DNA of 64,000 nt from Desemzia sp045528445 (lineage in GTDB: Bacteria; Bacillota; Bacilli; Lactobacillales; Carnobacteriaceae): contig NZ_JBGQQU010000007.1 in the NCBI RefSeq assembly GCF_045528445.1, positions 1 to 64,000 of the forward strand. Direction: 5' to 3'. The position numbers and the translations under genes are program-made. This document shows, piece after piece, positions 51,184 through 60,238 of the stretch (positions are counted from its first letter, which is position 1; every line of letters begins with the position of its first letter). Below the pieces are notes generated by a model. The model was not told where the DNA came from, did not search any database, and worked only from the letters and a program-made list of their open reading frames with translations.

Positions 51184-51993
51184 TTATTGAGGATCAACTA
51201 CCTCGTATTCACCCGTCATCGGGTCCATTTTCTTAACTTGTTCATTAGACATTGTGAACTCGAACATACCGACCATATTGGACAGTTCTACTCCATCTAC
51301 TTCGTGAGAGTTGCGAATCTCGACTTGATAAGTATCATCATCTAATTTTGAAGTAAAGAATTGATTATTTTCTGGAGAGATTCCAGTTTGTGCAATGACT
51401 TGTTCTAAAACAAAAACCTCTTCTTCTTCAGGAGTTAACGCTGTTTCAACACTTTCTGACTCTTCTGTTTCAGTACTCTCACTGCTGCTTTCGGATTGAG
51501 TGGCTTCTGGTTGACTTGCTTCTTGTTCTTTACTTGCCAACCAAGTTTTAATTTCTTCATCAGAAGCTTCTAGAATATCATTTCCTGTAGCAGCCGCGTA
51601 TTCTTGACTGATCAATACAGAATTTCGTTCATCTTTATAAACAGAATTTTCAACTAACTCATAAGTAGGTTCTTCTTTCATCGTTTCAACTTGTGCACTG
51701 CTGATTTTATCTCTTAAGTCTTGGGCTTTCGCTTCTAAATCAGCATATTCAGAAAGATCATTTTGCAACAATAAATCAATCGTCCCGCCGGCTTCACTAT
51801 ATTTTCCAGATTCAAACAGAACCACACTGTCATCGTACATATTTTGATAGACTTCTTCTGATTGAGTGACTTCAACACTCGATTGGCTGTCTGCAGAGCT
51901 TGCGTTGCTTGCGCTACCTCCCCCATTTCCACATGCTCCAATAACCAGTGTACTTAGAAAAAGAACTGCTGTTGCAACTTTTTTGTTTCTCAT
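51184..51993 (-). CDS. Hypothetical lipoprotein with Ser/Glu-rich linker
   Basis: A 269-aa secreted lipoprotein; lipobox VIGAC (Cys about residue 21). After it comes a helical domain (about 40-105, VYQNMYDDSVVLFESGKYSEA, tetratricopeptide-like). A Ser/Glu/Thr-rich disordered linker follows (about 155-190), then a compact C-terminal domain with VFVLEQVIAQTGI. I do not recognise the family. Some resemblance to cell-surface lipoproteins of lactic acid bacteria; no function assigned. AGGAGG precedes ATG 51993. Monocistronic. Confidence 0.85.
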   Translation of the reverse strand: MRNKKVATAVLFLSTLVIGACGNGGGSASNASSADSQSSVEVTQSEEVYQNMYDDSVVLFESGKYSEAGGTIDLLLQNDLSEYADLEAKAQDLRDKISSAQVETMKEEPTYELVENSVYKDERNSVLISQEYAAATGNDILEASDEEIKTWLASKEQEASQPEATQSESSSESTETEESESVETALTPEEEEVFVLEQVIAQTGISPENNQFFTSKLDDDTYQVEIRNSHEVDGVELSNMVGMFEFTMSNEQVKKMDPMTGEYEVVDPQ

Positions 51994-52228
51994 GATATAG
52001 CCTCCTTGTTTCCATTATTTTAAAGCTAATACATTGGTAAACACAATTCATCAGCTTAGACACTCAGTGTTTATTCCTTTACAGAAGCAAACTCTGAATC
52101 CCTTGATTCAATTATATAATAATAAAACTAAATTACTATTAAAATTTGCTATCCCTTTCTATAAACATTCTTCTTGTGAATACAATTCATCTAATACTAT
52201 AATGAATAAAGCAAGGAGGTGGAACAAT

Positions 52229-52636
52229 ATGAAAAATTTTATACAAGAGTTTAAAGAATTTGCTTTTAGAGGGAATGTTCTGGACTTAGCAATTGGGGTC
52301 GTTATCGGTTCAGCTTTTACAGGAATCGTGACTTCACTTGTGGACAACATTATCAGCCCCGTGGTTGGTGCTCTTACCGGCGGATCTGATTTATCGAACC
52401 TTTCTTTCACGATTGTTGGAGTAGAACTTACTTACGGAGCTTTTATCAGTTCAGTGATCGACTTTTTGATTATTGCATTTGTTATCTTTCTATTTGTGAA
52501 AGTCATCAATAATGCCCAAGGCAAATTCATGAAACAGGTTGAGGAAGAAGAGATAGAGGTGGAAGTACCTCCTTCTGAGCAATATTTAAAAGAAATCCGT
52601 GACTTGCTGGCCAAGGATAAAGGCACTTCTATCTAA
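52229..52636 (+). CDS. mscL: Large-conductance mechanosensitive channel MscL
   Basis: A 135-aa channel releasing solutes on osmotic downshock. It starts MKNFIQEFKEFAFRGNVLDLAIGVVIGSAF (signature of the N-terminal helix and TM1, residues 1-30), TM2 is AFISSVIDFLIIAFVIFLFV, and the acidic cytoplasmic helix ends SEQYLKEIRDLLAK. The start is ATG 52229 after AAGGAGGT; 65 in-frame codons upstream are not part of the protein. Confidence 0.97.
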   Translation: MKNFIQEFKEFAFRGNVLDLAIGVVIGSAFTGIVTSLVDNIISPVVGALTGGSDLSNLSFTIVGVELTYGAFISSVIDFLIIAFVIFLFVKVINNAQGKFMKQVEEEEIEVEVPPSEQYLKEIRDLLAKDKGTSI

Positions 52637-52642
52637 TGAACA

Positions 52643-52686
52643 AAATCAAAAGACACTTCACTCAAAATAGAGAGAAGTGTCTTTTA
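52643..52686. terminator. Bidirectional terminator between mscL and adhE
   Basis: AAAAGACACTTC, loop, GAAGTGTCTTTTA between convergent genes. Confidence 0.8.
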
Positions 52687-52688
52687 GC

Positions 52689-55286
52689 TTAACCTTTATA
52701 AGTAGCGTATAAAATTTCTTTCAACTCTGCAATCAATGGTTCTTTTGGATTAGCTGTCGTACATTGATCCTCAAAGGCTAATTCTGCTAATCTGTCTGCC
52801 GCTTGATCCAGTTGTTTTTTTGTAACTCCTTGCTCTTTCATACTCATCTGAATATTCAGTTTTTTCCCTAATTCGTAGATTTTTTGAATCAAAGCTTCTA
52901 CCAATTCAGCTGTCGTTTCTCCTTTTAACCCAAGGTAACGAGCAATTTCAGCATAATCTTCATCTGCTCGGAAATACTCGTACTTCGGAAACAATTGATG
53001 TTTTGAAGGAGCTTTAGCATTGTAGCGAATTACATGGGGCATCAAGATTGCATTCGCTCTGCCATGTGGAATCTCAAATTCAGCTCCAATTTTATGTGCT
53101 AAAGAATGATTGATCCCTAAGAAGGCATTTGCAAAAGCCATCCCTGCTAAAGTAGAAGCATTGTGCATTTTTTCGCGGGCCTCTTCAGTAGCAAAAGCAT
53201 AGGATTCTTCCAAATATTCAAAAACCAGTTTGATAGCTTGTAAACTAAGGCCTTTTGTATAATCGCTTGCCATAACAGAAACATAGGATTCTATTGCATG
53301 AGTCAATACGTCCATCCCAGTATCTGCCGTAATGGATTTAGGCACTGTCATCACGAATTGAGCATCAATGATGGCCACATCTGGTGTCAACGCATAATCA
53401 GCCAGCGGGTACTTCACATTGATCGCGTTATCTGTAATAACGGTAAACGGAGTTACTTCTGAACCAGTTCCTGATGTGGTAGGGATAGCAACAAATTGTG
53501 TTTTTTTCAAATCTGGAATCTTGTACGCTCTCTTACGAATGTCTAAGAATTTTTGTTTTGCACCATCAAAATCAGATTCTGGTTGTTCATAGAATAACCA
53601 CATTCCTTTAGCCGCATCCATAGCCGATCCACCACCTAAGGCAATGATTGTATCCGGTTGGAATTCTCGCATAGCTGCTGTTCCGCGATTGACCGTTTCA
53701 ATAGACGGATTGGGTTCCACATCTGAGAAGATGCGCACAGCTACTGGATTTGAACGTTTCTTCAATTCATTTTCTACAATATCTGCATATCCAAATTGCA
53801 CCATACCAGGATCACACACTACAAATACACGATTCACATTCGGCATTTTTTGCAAGTATTGGACCGAATTTTTTTCAAAGAAAATTTTTGGCGGTAATTT
53901 GAACCATTGCATGTTGTTTCTTCTTTTTGCTACTGTTTTGACATTCAGCAAATTCACTGCAGAAACGTTTGTTGACACGGAATTTCGCCCATGACTACCG
54001 CATCCTAAGGTTAGAGATGGCAGCATGTTGTTGTAAATATCCCCGATGCCCCCTTGCGCAGTAGGTGAATTGACAATCACACGACCGGCCTTCATTTGTT
54101 CTCCAAATTCTGCTGCTAGATCCATACGATTGGTATGGATGGCTGCAGAATGCCCAAGTCCGCCAAGTTCCAACATTTGTTGGCTTAATTCAAATCCCTG
54201 TGCTGTATCGTTCGCTTTCAGCATAGCTAATACAGGAGATAGTTTTTCTCTTGATAATGGATATTCACTGCCCACTCCATCTAATTCCGCCACCAATATT
54301 TTAGTGCCCTTTGGTGCTTTCAGACCAGCAAGTTTTGCGATGGTGTCTGCCGATTGACCAACGATAGCTGGGTTTACCGCTGTTTTGTCTTTATTCATCA
54401 CGGTATTTTCCAGTAAAGCCAACTCTTTTTTAGGCACAATATATACTTGTAGACGTTCGAATTCTGCTTTTACTTCATCATAGATCTCTTGATCCACGAT
54501 TACCGCTTGTTCAGAAGCACAAATCATTCCATTATCAAATGTTTTCGACAGAATAATGTCGTTTACAGCCCGCTTGATTTTAGCTGTTTTTTCAATGTAG
54601 CTTGGTACGTTTCCAGGACCTACACCAAGTGCCGGTTTTCCTGTAGAATAAGCCGCTTTTACCATTCCTGATCCCCCAGTAGCCAGTACAACCGCAATAT
54701 CATGGTGATTCATCAGCGTATTCGTGGCTTCTAACGAGGGTGTCTCGATCCATTGAATAATATTCTTTGGTGCCCCTGCTTTTACCGCAGCTTCATACAA
54801 TACTCTAGCCGCTTCAGCGGATGATTTTTGAGCACTTGGATGAAAAGCAAAAATAATCGGATTCCTTGTTTTTACAGCAATCATGGCTTTAAACATCGTT
54901 GTAGAAGTTGGATTAGTTACCGGAGTTACTCCGCACACTACTCCGACCGGACTTGCAATCGTCATTAACCCGGCTTGTTCATCATCCTGAATGACGCCAA
55001 CTGTTTTATCATTTTTGATATCATGCCAAATGGATTCTGTTGCAAACATATTTTTCACACATTTGTCTTCATAAACGCCACGTTTAGTTTCTTCCACGGC
55101 TAATTTAGCCAAGCGCATATGGTCATTCAGTCCAGCCAACGACATTTGATGGACAATGTAATCAATTTTTTCTTGATTAAAGTCTTCCAACTCTGTCAAC
55201 GCTTTTTTAGCTTTAGTTGTGTACCCTTGAATAACATCCTCAACGGAAACTTCTTTTGTTTTAAATTCTCTTAGCACTTCTTGCAT
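52689..55286 (-). CDS. adhE: Bifunctional acetaldehyde-CoA/alcohol dehydrogenase AdhE
   Basis: An 865-aa fusion. The N-terminal aldehyde dehydrogenase domain (about 1-445) has the catalytic Cys in FDNGMICASEQAVIV. The C-terminal iron-dependent alcohol dehydrogenase (about 455-860) has LGGGSAMDAAKGMW (NAD binding) and His ligands in NHSLAHKIGAEFEIPHGRAN. It converts acetyl-CoA to ethanol and regenerates NAD in fermentation; the family forms spirosomes. GGAATAGGAAT upstream of ATG 55286. A possible Rex site lies in the leader. Confidence 0.97.
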   Translation of the reverse strand: MQEVLREFKTKEVSVEDVIQGYTTKAKKALTELEDFNQEKIDYIVHQMSLAGLNDHMRLAKLAVEETKRGVYEDKCVKNMFATESIWHDIKNDKTVGVIQDDEQAGLMTIASPVGVVCGVTPVTNPTSTTMFKAMIAVKTRNPIIFAFHPSAQKSSAEAARVLYEAAVKAGAPKNIIQWIETPSLEATNTLMNHHDIAVVLATGGSGMVKAAYSTGKPALGVGPGNVPSYIEKTAKIKRAVNDIILSKTFDNGMICASEQAVIVDQEIYDEVKAEFERLQVYIVPKKELALLENTVMNKDKTAVNPAIVGQSADTIAKLAGLKAPKGTKILVAELDGVGSEYPLSREKLSPVLAMLKANDTAQGFELSQQMLELGGLGHSAAIHTNRMDLAAEFGEQMKAGRVIVNSPTAQGGIGDIYNNMLPSLTLGCGSHGRNSVSTNVSAVNLLNVKTVAKRRNNMQWFKLPPKIFFEKNSVQYLQKMPNVNRVFVVCDPGMVQFGYADIVENELKKRSNPVAVRIFSDVEPNPSIETVNRGTAAMREFQPDTIIALGGGSAMDAAKGMWLFYEQPESDFDGAKQKFLDIRKRAYKIPDLKKTQFVAIPTTSGTGSEVTPFTVITDNAINVKYPLADYALTPDVAIIDAQFVMTVPKSITADTGMDVLTHAIESYVSVMASDYTKGLSLQAIKLVFEYLEESYAFATEEAREKMHNASTLAGMAFANAFLGINHSLAHKIGAEFEIPHGRANAILMPHVIRYNAKAPSKHQLFPKYEYFRADEDYAEIARYLGLKGETTAELVEALIQKIYELGKKLNIQMSMKEQGVTKKQLDQAADRLAELAFEDQCTTANPKEPLIAELKEILYATYKG

Positions 55287-55303
55287 ATTCCTATTCCTCC
55301 AAA

Positions 55304-55322
55304 CTTTGTTATCTATTTCACA
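55304..55322 (-). promoter_or_regulatory. Possible Rex operator upstream of adhE
   Basis: TTTGTTATCTATTTCACAT on the plus strand; the TTGT...TTCACA ends agree with the Rex consensus TTGTGAANNNNTTCACAA, but one half is poor. NADH-responsive control of adhE by Rex is known in related bacteria. Confidence 0.3.
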
Positions 55323-55509
55323 TATGATATTACCTCATTTTTTTTAGAAAGTAAATCATTTTATGTGATTAAATTCGCTTATTTTAAACTTCTATTTTCG
55401 AACTAAAAAATGTTATAACAGGATCGACGAATAATTAGTACAGTTGTTTTGTTAATAATTGAGCATATATGGTCTGTATTTTTTCTCTAAGTGCTTTTAA
55501 AATTAAACA

Positions 55510-55553
55510 AAAAAATCCATTTAATTAGACAGAAAATTAAATGGATTTTTTGC
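55510..55553 (-). terminator. Terminator of the rsmI group
   Basis: AAAATCCATTTAAT, loop, ATTAAATGGATTTTTTT, directly after the rsmI stop codon. Confidence 0.88.
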
Positions 55554-55560
55554 TCTTCTT

Positions 55561-56442
55561 TTAATTTATCTCATGATAGTGTGAATAAACTTCCTGCTTT
55601 TTCATAGCGCGTATTTTAGCCACTTCTTTAATAGCCTCTTTACTGCGCAGGCGTTGTTCCTCCATGACTTGTGTAACATGCTCTCTGACTGTCCATTTTT
55701 GCCAACTCATATCTTCTTCCGGACACAAGGAGCTTTCGCTGTTTCCTTCAACAATCACACAAAATTCTCCACGAATCTCTGTGTTTTGCGCCCATTCCTG
55801 AACTTCTTCTATCGTCCCTCGAATAAATTCTTCGTACCGCTTCGTCAACTCACGACATAAAACGATCTTTCTAGTTTCGCCTAATACCGTGCTCATATTC
55901 TTCAGCACTTCTTTCAACCGGTGCGGGGATTCATACAAGATGAACGTTTCCGGCCGCAAATTCAATTCTTCTAGCGCTTCTACTTGATCTTTCTTTTTAC
56001 GCGGCAAAAAACCGTAAAAATAAAATGGTTGTGGACTCAAACCTGAAGCGATCAATGCTGTCAGAGCTGCATTTGCTCCAGGAAGTGGCACGACCGAAAT
56101 ACCTGCTTCAATACAAGCTACTACTAAATCATGTCCAGGGTCGCTAATAGAAGGCATGCCCGCATCACTTACTTGAGCGATATCCTGTCCGTCTTCCAAC
56201 CGATCGATCAATTGGCCGATCCGTTCTTGGGAATTGTGTTCATGAAAACTGATTTGACTCGTATGGACATCAAAATGATTCAATAATTTTTGCGTATTTC
56301 GCGTATCTTCTGATGCAATCAAATCGACTTCTTTTAAAAGACGGATCGCCCGAAACGTCATATCTTCTAAATTCCCTATCGGAGTAGGAACGAGATACAA
56401 TGTCCCAGTGGATTGCGGCTCAAAACTCTTTTGCTGAAACAT
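55561..56442 (-). CDS. rsmI: 16S rRNA 2'-O-ribose C1402 methyltransferase RsmI
   Basis: A 293-aa SAM-dependent tetrapyrrole-methylase-fold enzyme. Starts with GTLYLVPTPIGNLEDMTFRA, then SDAGMPSISDPG, PLPGANAALTALIASGL and FYGFLPRKKK, all RsmI hallmarks. It methylates C1402 in the ribosomal decoding centre. AGGAGGAAA upstream of ATG 56442. Overlaps the GIY-YIG gene by 23 bp, the conserved trmN6-GIY-YIG-rsmI order of Firmicutes. Confidence 0.96.
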   Translation of the reverse strand: MFQQKSFEPQSTGTLYLVPTPIGNLEDMTFRAIRLLKEVDLIASEDTRNTQKLLNHFDVHTSQISFHEHNSQERIGQLIDRLEDGQDIAQVSDAGMPSISDPGHDLVVACIEAGISVVPLPGANAALTALIASGLSPQPFYFYGFLPRKKKDQVEALEELNLRPETFILYESPHRLKEVLKNMSTVLGETRKIVLCRELTKRYEEFIRGTIEEVQEWAQNTEIRGEFCVIVEGNSESSLCPEEDMSWQKWTVREHVTQVMEEQRLRSKEAIKEVAKIRAMKKQEVYSHYHEIN

Positions 56443-56794
56443 CTGCTGTTTCCTCCTTAGTGTTTAACATTTCCATATTCACCACACATGCTGAATCTGC
56501 GGAAAGAGGAAATTCAACTCCTTGTTGCATCAAGTACTGTATTTTTCGTTTGCGCGTTTGCTGTTTAAACGCATATTCTGCCTTAGTGGCTTCGCTTCTT
56601 GTAGCAAATGCTTCCGCATAGACCATATGCACCGGACGCCTTTTAACAGGTTTGGTGTATTTGGCCCCAGTGCCAGAATTATGTTCCTCTTCACGCCGTT
56701 TTAATTCTGTGGTATAGCCGCCATAAAAGGTGCCGTCATTGCAATACAAGACATAGAAATAACTAATGGTGTTCTTTTCCAAATAACATAGCAC
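56420..56794 (-). CDS. GIY-YIG nuclease-domain protein (YazA-like)
   Basis: A small GIY-YIG domain protein, about 120 aa, beginning near SYFYVLYCNDGTFYGGYTTELKRR, with Arg and Tyr of the motif present, and ALKQQ-type YAFKQQTRKRKIQYL helix. UPF0213/YazA family; nuclease activity is unproven. The start is uncertain: the frame opens at 56794 inside trmN6, a TTG at 56782 is possible, and GGAAAAG lies close to an ATT codon. It overlaps trmN6 and rsmI. Confidence 0.85.
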   Translation of the reverse strand: MLCYLEKNTISYFYVLYCNDGTFYGGYTTELKRREEEHNSGTGAKYTKPVKRRPVHMVYAEAFATRSEATKAEYAFKQQTRKRKIQYLMQQGVEFPLSADSACVVNMEMLNTKEETADVSAKEF

Positions 56795-57521
56795 TCACTT
56801 CCGGTAAATAATGGTTCTCTTCATCATAAACAATCAATGGAGGCAGCACGCGGAATCCCGTATCTTTTCCATCTTTGATACCTTCGATCAAAATTGTATT
56901 GGCTTCTTTCCCAATTTTTGGATAAACAAACCGCAATTTTTTAGGCGCCAAGCGATGAGCTTTCATTGTTTCTAAAATCTCCAACAATCGGTCTGGGCGA
57001 TGGACAAAATAAGCTTTTCCATTCATTTTCAATAATCCGCTAGTCACTTTCATCACTTCGTCTAAATTCGTATGTAATTCATGACGCGCAATAGCCAAAT
57101 GCTGGTTCGGATTACGAGTGCTTTTTTCGGTAGCTGCAAAATAAGGCGGATTACAAGTCACTACGTCTACAGAATCATGTTTGATCCAATTTGCAGCATC
57201 TCCTATTGCCCCATTAATAATGGACACCTTTGTTTCCAACTGATTCATCTGAATACTTCTTTCAGCCATGTTTGCTAAACGTTTTTGCAATTCGATTCCA
57301 ATGATCGGGCTTTTCGTCTTTTGACTTAAGATCAGTCCAATAACTCCATTCCCCGCACATAAATCGACAACTTTTCCTTTATGATGCTTTGGAACTTGAG
57401 CAAAATCAGCTAATAAAATAGCATCCAGTGAAAAAGAAAATACAGAAGGACTTTGGATAATATCCAAGTCTTGACTGATAATTCGATCTACTCGTTCGTC
57501 ACTTTGTAGCAACTGGTCCAT
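56763..57521 (-). CDS. trmN6: tRNA1(Val) adenine-N6 methyltransferase TrmN6-like
   Basis: A 252-aa class I methyltransferase (YabB/TrmN6). SAM motif VVDLCAGNGVIGLILS (about 47-62) and the N6-adenine signature CNPPYFAA (about 124). It modifies A37 in tRNA1Val in E. coli; the target here is inferred. The start is ATG 57521 with GAAGGA ten bases upstream; a GTG three codons earlier is too close. First gene of the trmN6-GIY-YIG-rsmI cluster. Confidence 0.9.
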   Translation of the reverse strand: MDQLLQSDERVDRIISQDLDIIQSPSVFSFSLDAILLADFAQVPKHHKGKVVDLCAGNGVIGLILSQKTKSPIIGIELQKRLANMAERSIQMNQLETKVSIINGAIGDAANWIKHDSVDVVTCNPPYFAATEKSTRNPNQHLAIARHELHTNLDEVMKVTSGLLKMNGKAYFVHRPDRLLEILETMKAHRLAPKKLRFVYPKIGKEANTILIEGIKDGKDTGFRVLPPLIVYDEENHYLPEVSAMLFGKEHH

Positions 57522-57593
57522 GCACGTCACACATCCTTCATTCAGTATACTTTTTTTATTATAGCATAATGCAGCTCTCCGTTTTAAGGAAGT

Positions 57594-58592
57594 TTAGTCT
57601 CTGCTGTCCACTTTTTCCAAAGACAAAATAATTTTCCCTGTGTTTTTATTGTCTTCCATATAGCGATGCGCATCCGCGGCTTCTTCAAATGGAAATACAC
57701 GATCAACAATCGGATGGATTTTGTCAGCTGTAAACAGCGGCAATGCCTTCTCTGCAAATTCATGCGTTAATTCAGCTTTGTATTCATCTGATCTTGGGGT
57801 CAATAATGTCCCTATCAGGGAAACCCGTTTACCTAATAACGCACCTAGATTGACGTTTTCAACCGTTGCGCCACCTAAAACACCAATTAAAATCCAACGG
57901 CCGTCTACTTTGATGGACTTCAGATTTTTCTCCCAGTAAGAAGCTCCGATAAAATCTAAAATCAAATCGACCCCTTTACCGTCTGTCATTTCAAGAACAC
58001 GTTCAGAAAAATCTTCTGTTTTGTAATTGATTGTTTCGTCTGCTCCCAACCTTTTACAAAAATCTAATTTTTCTGCTGAACCAGCTGTTGTGATTACTTT
58101 TGCGCCAGTCAGTTGTTTCGCCAATTGGACAGCAGCCGTTCCAACACCACTTCCGCCTGCATGAATCAATACAGTTTCTTCTTGTTTTAATTCACCTAAC
58201 CAATACAACGTTTGGTAAGCTGTTAAAAATACTTCTGGTATGGCTGTCCCTTCTTCAAAAGTAGTTTCATCCGGCAGTACAATCGCTCGTTCAGCTGGAA
58301 CCGTTACGTATTCTGCATAACTTCCCTCGTTCACTAAACTAGCTACTCGAGTTCCAGGTGTAAACTCCTTATTCGAGCTGTTATTTTCTTCCACCACTCC
58401 CGCCATTTCAACACCTAAAATAGGATATGGCGGTTTCAATTGTTGATTTTCACGCTTCATAATATCTGTTCGATTGATAGCCGTTGCTTTTACTTTTACC
58501 AGTAATTCACCTTTTTGAGGCGTTGGTTTAGCGCGCTCTTCCATAATCAATTCTGCTGCACTTCCTGGTTTTTTCATGCTGACTGCTTTCAT
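57594..58592 (-). CDS. NAD(P)H-quinone oxidoreductase, zinc-free MDR family
   Basis: A 332-aa medium-chain dehydrogenase/reductase. GroES-like N-terminus (AINRTDIMKRENQQLKPPYPILGVEMAGVV, residues about 38-67), Rossmann fold with IHAGGSGVGTAAVQLAKQ (about 143). Catalytic and structural zinc cysteines are lacking, which places it with quinone oxidoreductases (QOR/PIG3). It interrupts the usual yabA-trmN6 neighbourhood and is the likely newcomer to this block. GAGGGATAT upstream of ATG 58592. Confidence 0.9.
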   Translation of the reverse strand: MKAVSMKKPGSAAELIMEERAKPTPQKGELLVKVKATAINRTDIMKRENQQLKPPYPILGVEMAGVVEENNSSNKEFTPGTRVASLVNEGSYAEYVTVPAERAIVLPDETTFEEGTAIPEVFLTAYQTLYWLGELKQEETVLIHAGGSGVGTAAVQLAKQLTGAKVITTAGSAEKLDFCKRLGADETINYKTEDFSERVLEMTDGKGVDLILDFIGASYWEKNLKSIKVDGRWILIGVLGGATVENVNLGALLGKRVSLIGTLLTPRSDEYKAELTHEFAEKALPLFTADKIHPIVDRVFPFEEAADAHRYMEDNKNTGKIILSLEKVDSRD

Positions 58593-58687
58593 AGATATCC
58601 CTCACTTTTCATCTTATCAAATACATCCACTATAACACGCTAACTTTCTTTTTTCTATTTAGAACTGATTACGCTTATACTTCAGAA

Positions 58688-58742
58688 AAACAAAAAAATA
58701 CTCAGCTTTTACTGGGCTCGTTCGACCAGCTTGGACTAAGTA
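58688..58742 (-). terminator. Terminator after yabA
   Basis: On the minus strand TACTTAGTCC..CTGG, loop, CCAG..GCTGAGTA followed by seven T; ends the recR-to-yabA run. Confidence 0.65.
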
Positions 58743-58759
58743 CTTTTATCGGATTCTTT

Positions 58760-59101
58760 TTAACGGCGTTCGCCATAAATCACATTTAAACAAAACGCAC
58801 AAGATTCATCATCGACTCTTCTTGAGCCATAGAATACGTTGCAGACATGAAAGCCGTCTTCATAGATTTTTTCAAGATTCAAACGAGATTTTGACATTTC
58901 CGTCTCGGCTGGTTCTTTACTAGCATCTGGTTTTTCCAAATCTGTCAATCGATCTCTCAGATGTTGATTTTCAATCCGTAATGAAGCATTTTCTTCAACC
59001 AATGCACCAATTTCATTTTTTAATTCTGAAATTCGATTCAACGCTTGGCCCGCATCATTCTCTAAACGATTGAAACTATCAAACAAAGTTTTTTTGTCCA
59101 T
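58760..59101 (-). CDS. yabA: Replication initiation control protein YabA
   Basis: A 113-aa regulator that links DnaA and the DnaN clamp and restrains initiation. Long N-terminal coiled coil (about 1-65, NRISELKNEIGALVEENASLRIENQHLRDRL) and a C-terminal zinc-binding domain with GFHVCNVFYG and CAFCLNVIYGERR (His plus three Cys). ATG 59101 is chosen over an in-frame TTG/ATT upstream because the conserved MDKKTLFDSF start follows GGGTGAAAAG. Directly after holB. Confidence 0.94.
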   Translation of the reverse strand: MDKKTLFDSFNRLENDAGQALNRISELKNEIGALVEENASLRIENQHLRDRLTDLEKPDASKEPAETEMSKSRLNLEKIYEDGFHVCNVFYGSRRVDDESCAFCLNVIYGERR

Positions 59102-59169
59102 CTTTTCACCCACGCTTATCATTGATCCTCCTTCAAAACAGAACGTTTCTTGTTCTATTCATTACTTTT

Positions 59170-60147
59170 TTACCGCGATTTTGCTGGCAAACGTGATGCG
59201 TCATTCATTAAACGAATCGCTAATTGCTCAAATATACCTTGAGCGTTGACGTTGCTTTCTAATTTTTTCTGGCTGGCTAAGATTTCTTCTATTGATGAAA
59301 TAATGATCTTAGATGATTTATTATCCACGAATTGAGTCAATTCTTCTTGGTAGCGAGGAAAAGCAAGTCGAGAGGCCTCTGCATCGTAAGCTAGTCTTAA
59401 TGCATCTCGGTAAATGAGCAGTAACAGTTCTAAAGCTAATTGGTACTGACTGCGTTCTTTAAAATGATTCATGATTGTCGTTTGAACAAAGACAAAACTC
59501 TGCTTATCTTTTTTAGCAATTTTCAAGAACCATTTCCATATGACTGGATGTGCATCCATGAACCATTCATCTTGACTCATTTCGTGAGCTTTCGCAATGT
59601 CATTGGTCAAATGTACCAGCAATGCTGCCTGGTTTTTGGATACCCCTTTATCTTCTAACTCTTGTTGCAAGATGTCTTTTGGAAGCGGAGAAAAGTGAAT
59701 CAACTGACAACGGGATAAAATGGTCGGCAGGATCCGCTGCTTGGCAGTAGTCAATAAAAAGGCTGTCACATTTCCGCTAGGCTCTTCTAAAAACTTCAAT
59801 AAGCTGTTCGCTGCACCCACTGTCATTTTTTCCACATCGCTGACAATAAAAACTTTCTGATTTCCTTCTACACCGCTTTTCCCAAATTCAGACTTCAAAT
59901 AACGAATTTGTTCTACCTTGATCGATAGACCTTCTGGCTCAACTTCCACCACATCCGGGTGGTGCTGCTCAAATACTCTCGTACAATTTTGACACGTCGT
60001 ACAAGGTATTCCATTTTGTTTATTTGGGCAAAAAAGCCCCGCAGCAATCCATAAGGCCAGCTCTTTCTTTCCCGTACCTTTTGCTCCTTCAAAAAGATAA
60101 GCATGAGCCAGCTTGTTGTGCTGCATTTTTTGCTGAAACTGCTGCAT
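59170..60147 (-). CDS. holB: DNA polymerase III delta-prime subunit (start uncertain)
   Basis: At least 325 aa. Walker A-like FEGAKGTGKKELALW (about 19-33), zinc module CPNKQNGIPCTTCQNC (about 40-55), sensor SEEEPSGNVTAFLL region and SRC in LPTILSRCQLIHF. It is part of the clamp loader. The ATG at 60147 has no ribosome site, and the frame upstream of it still encodes conserved sequence (INRLQPVL, then MQQFQQ). It is open back to a TAA about 48 bp earlier with no ATG, GTG or TTG. A rare start codon such as ATC or ATA is possible. Confidence 0.92.
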   Translation of the reverse strand: MQQFQQKMQHNKLAHAYLFEGAKGTGKKELALWIAAGLFCPNKQNGIPCTTCQNCTRVFEQHHPDVVEVEPEGLSIKVEQIRYLKSEFGKSGVEGNQKVFIVSDVEKMTVGAANSLLKFLEEPSGNVTAFLLTTAKQRILPTILSRCQLIHFSPLPKDILQQELEDKGVSKNQAALLVHLTNDIAKAHEMSQDEWFMDAHPVIWKWFLKIAKKDKQSFVFVQTTIMNHFKERSQYQLALELLLLIYRDALRLAYDAEASRLAFPRYQEELTQFVDNKSSKIIISSIEEILASQKKLESNVNAQGIFEQLAIRLMNDASRLPAKSR

Positions 60148-60238
60148 GAGTACAGGTTGGAGCCGATTTATTCTATTTTCGATTAGATCACGACCTTACT
60201 GTTCACTTTTGCTGTATTTAGGTTTCTTTCCATCCTCA

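Noticed and set aside
52034..52228. 65-residue N-terminal extension of MscL
   Set aside because: The MscL family starts at the conserved MKNFIQEFKEF, and AAGGAGGT sits directly before that ATG.
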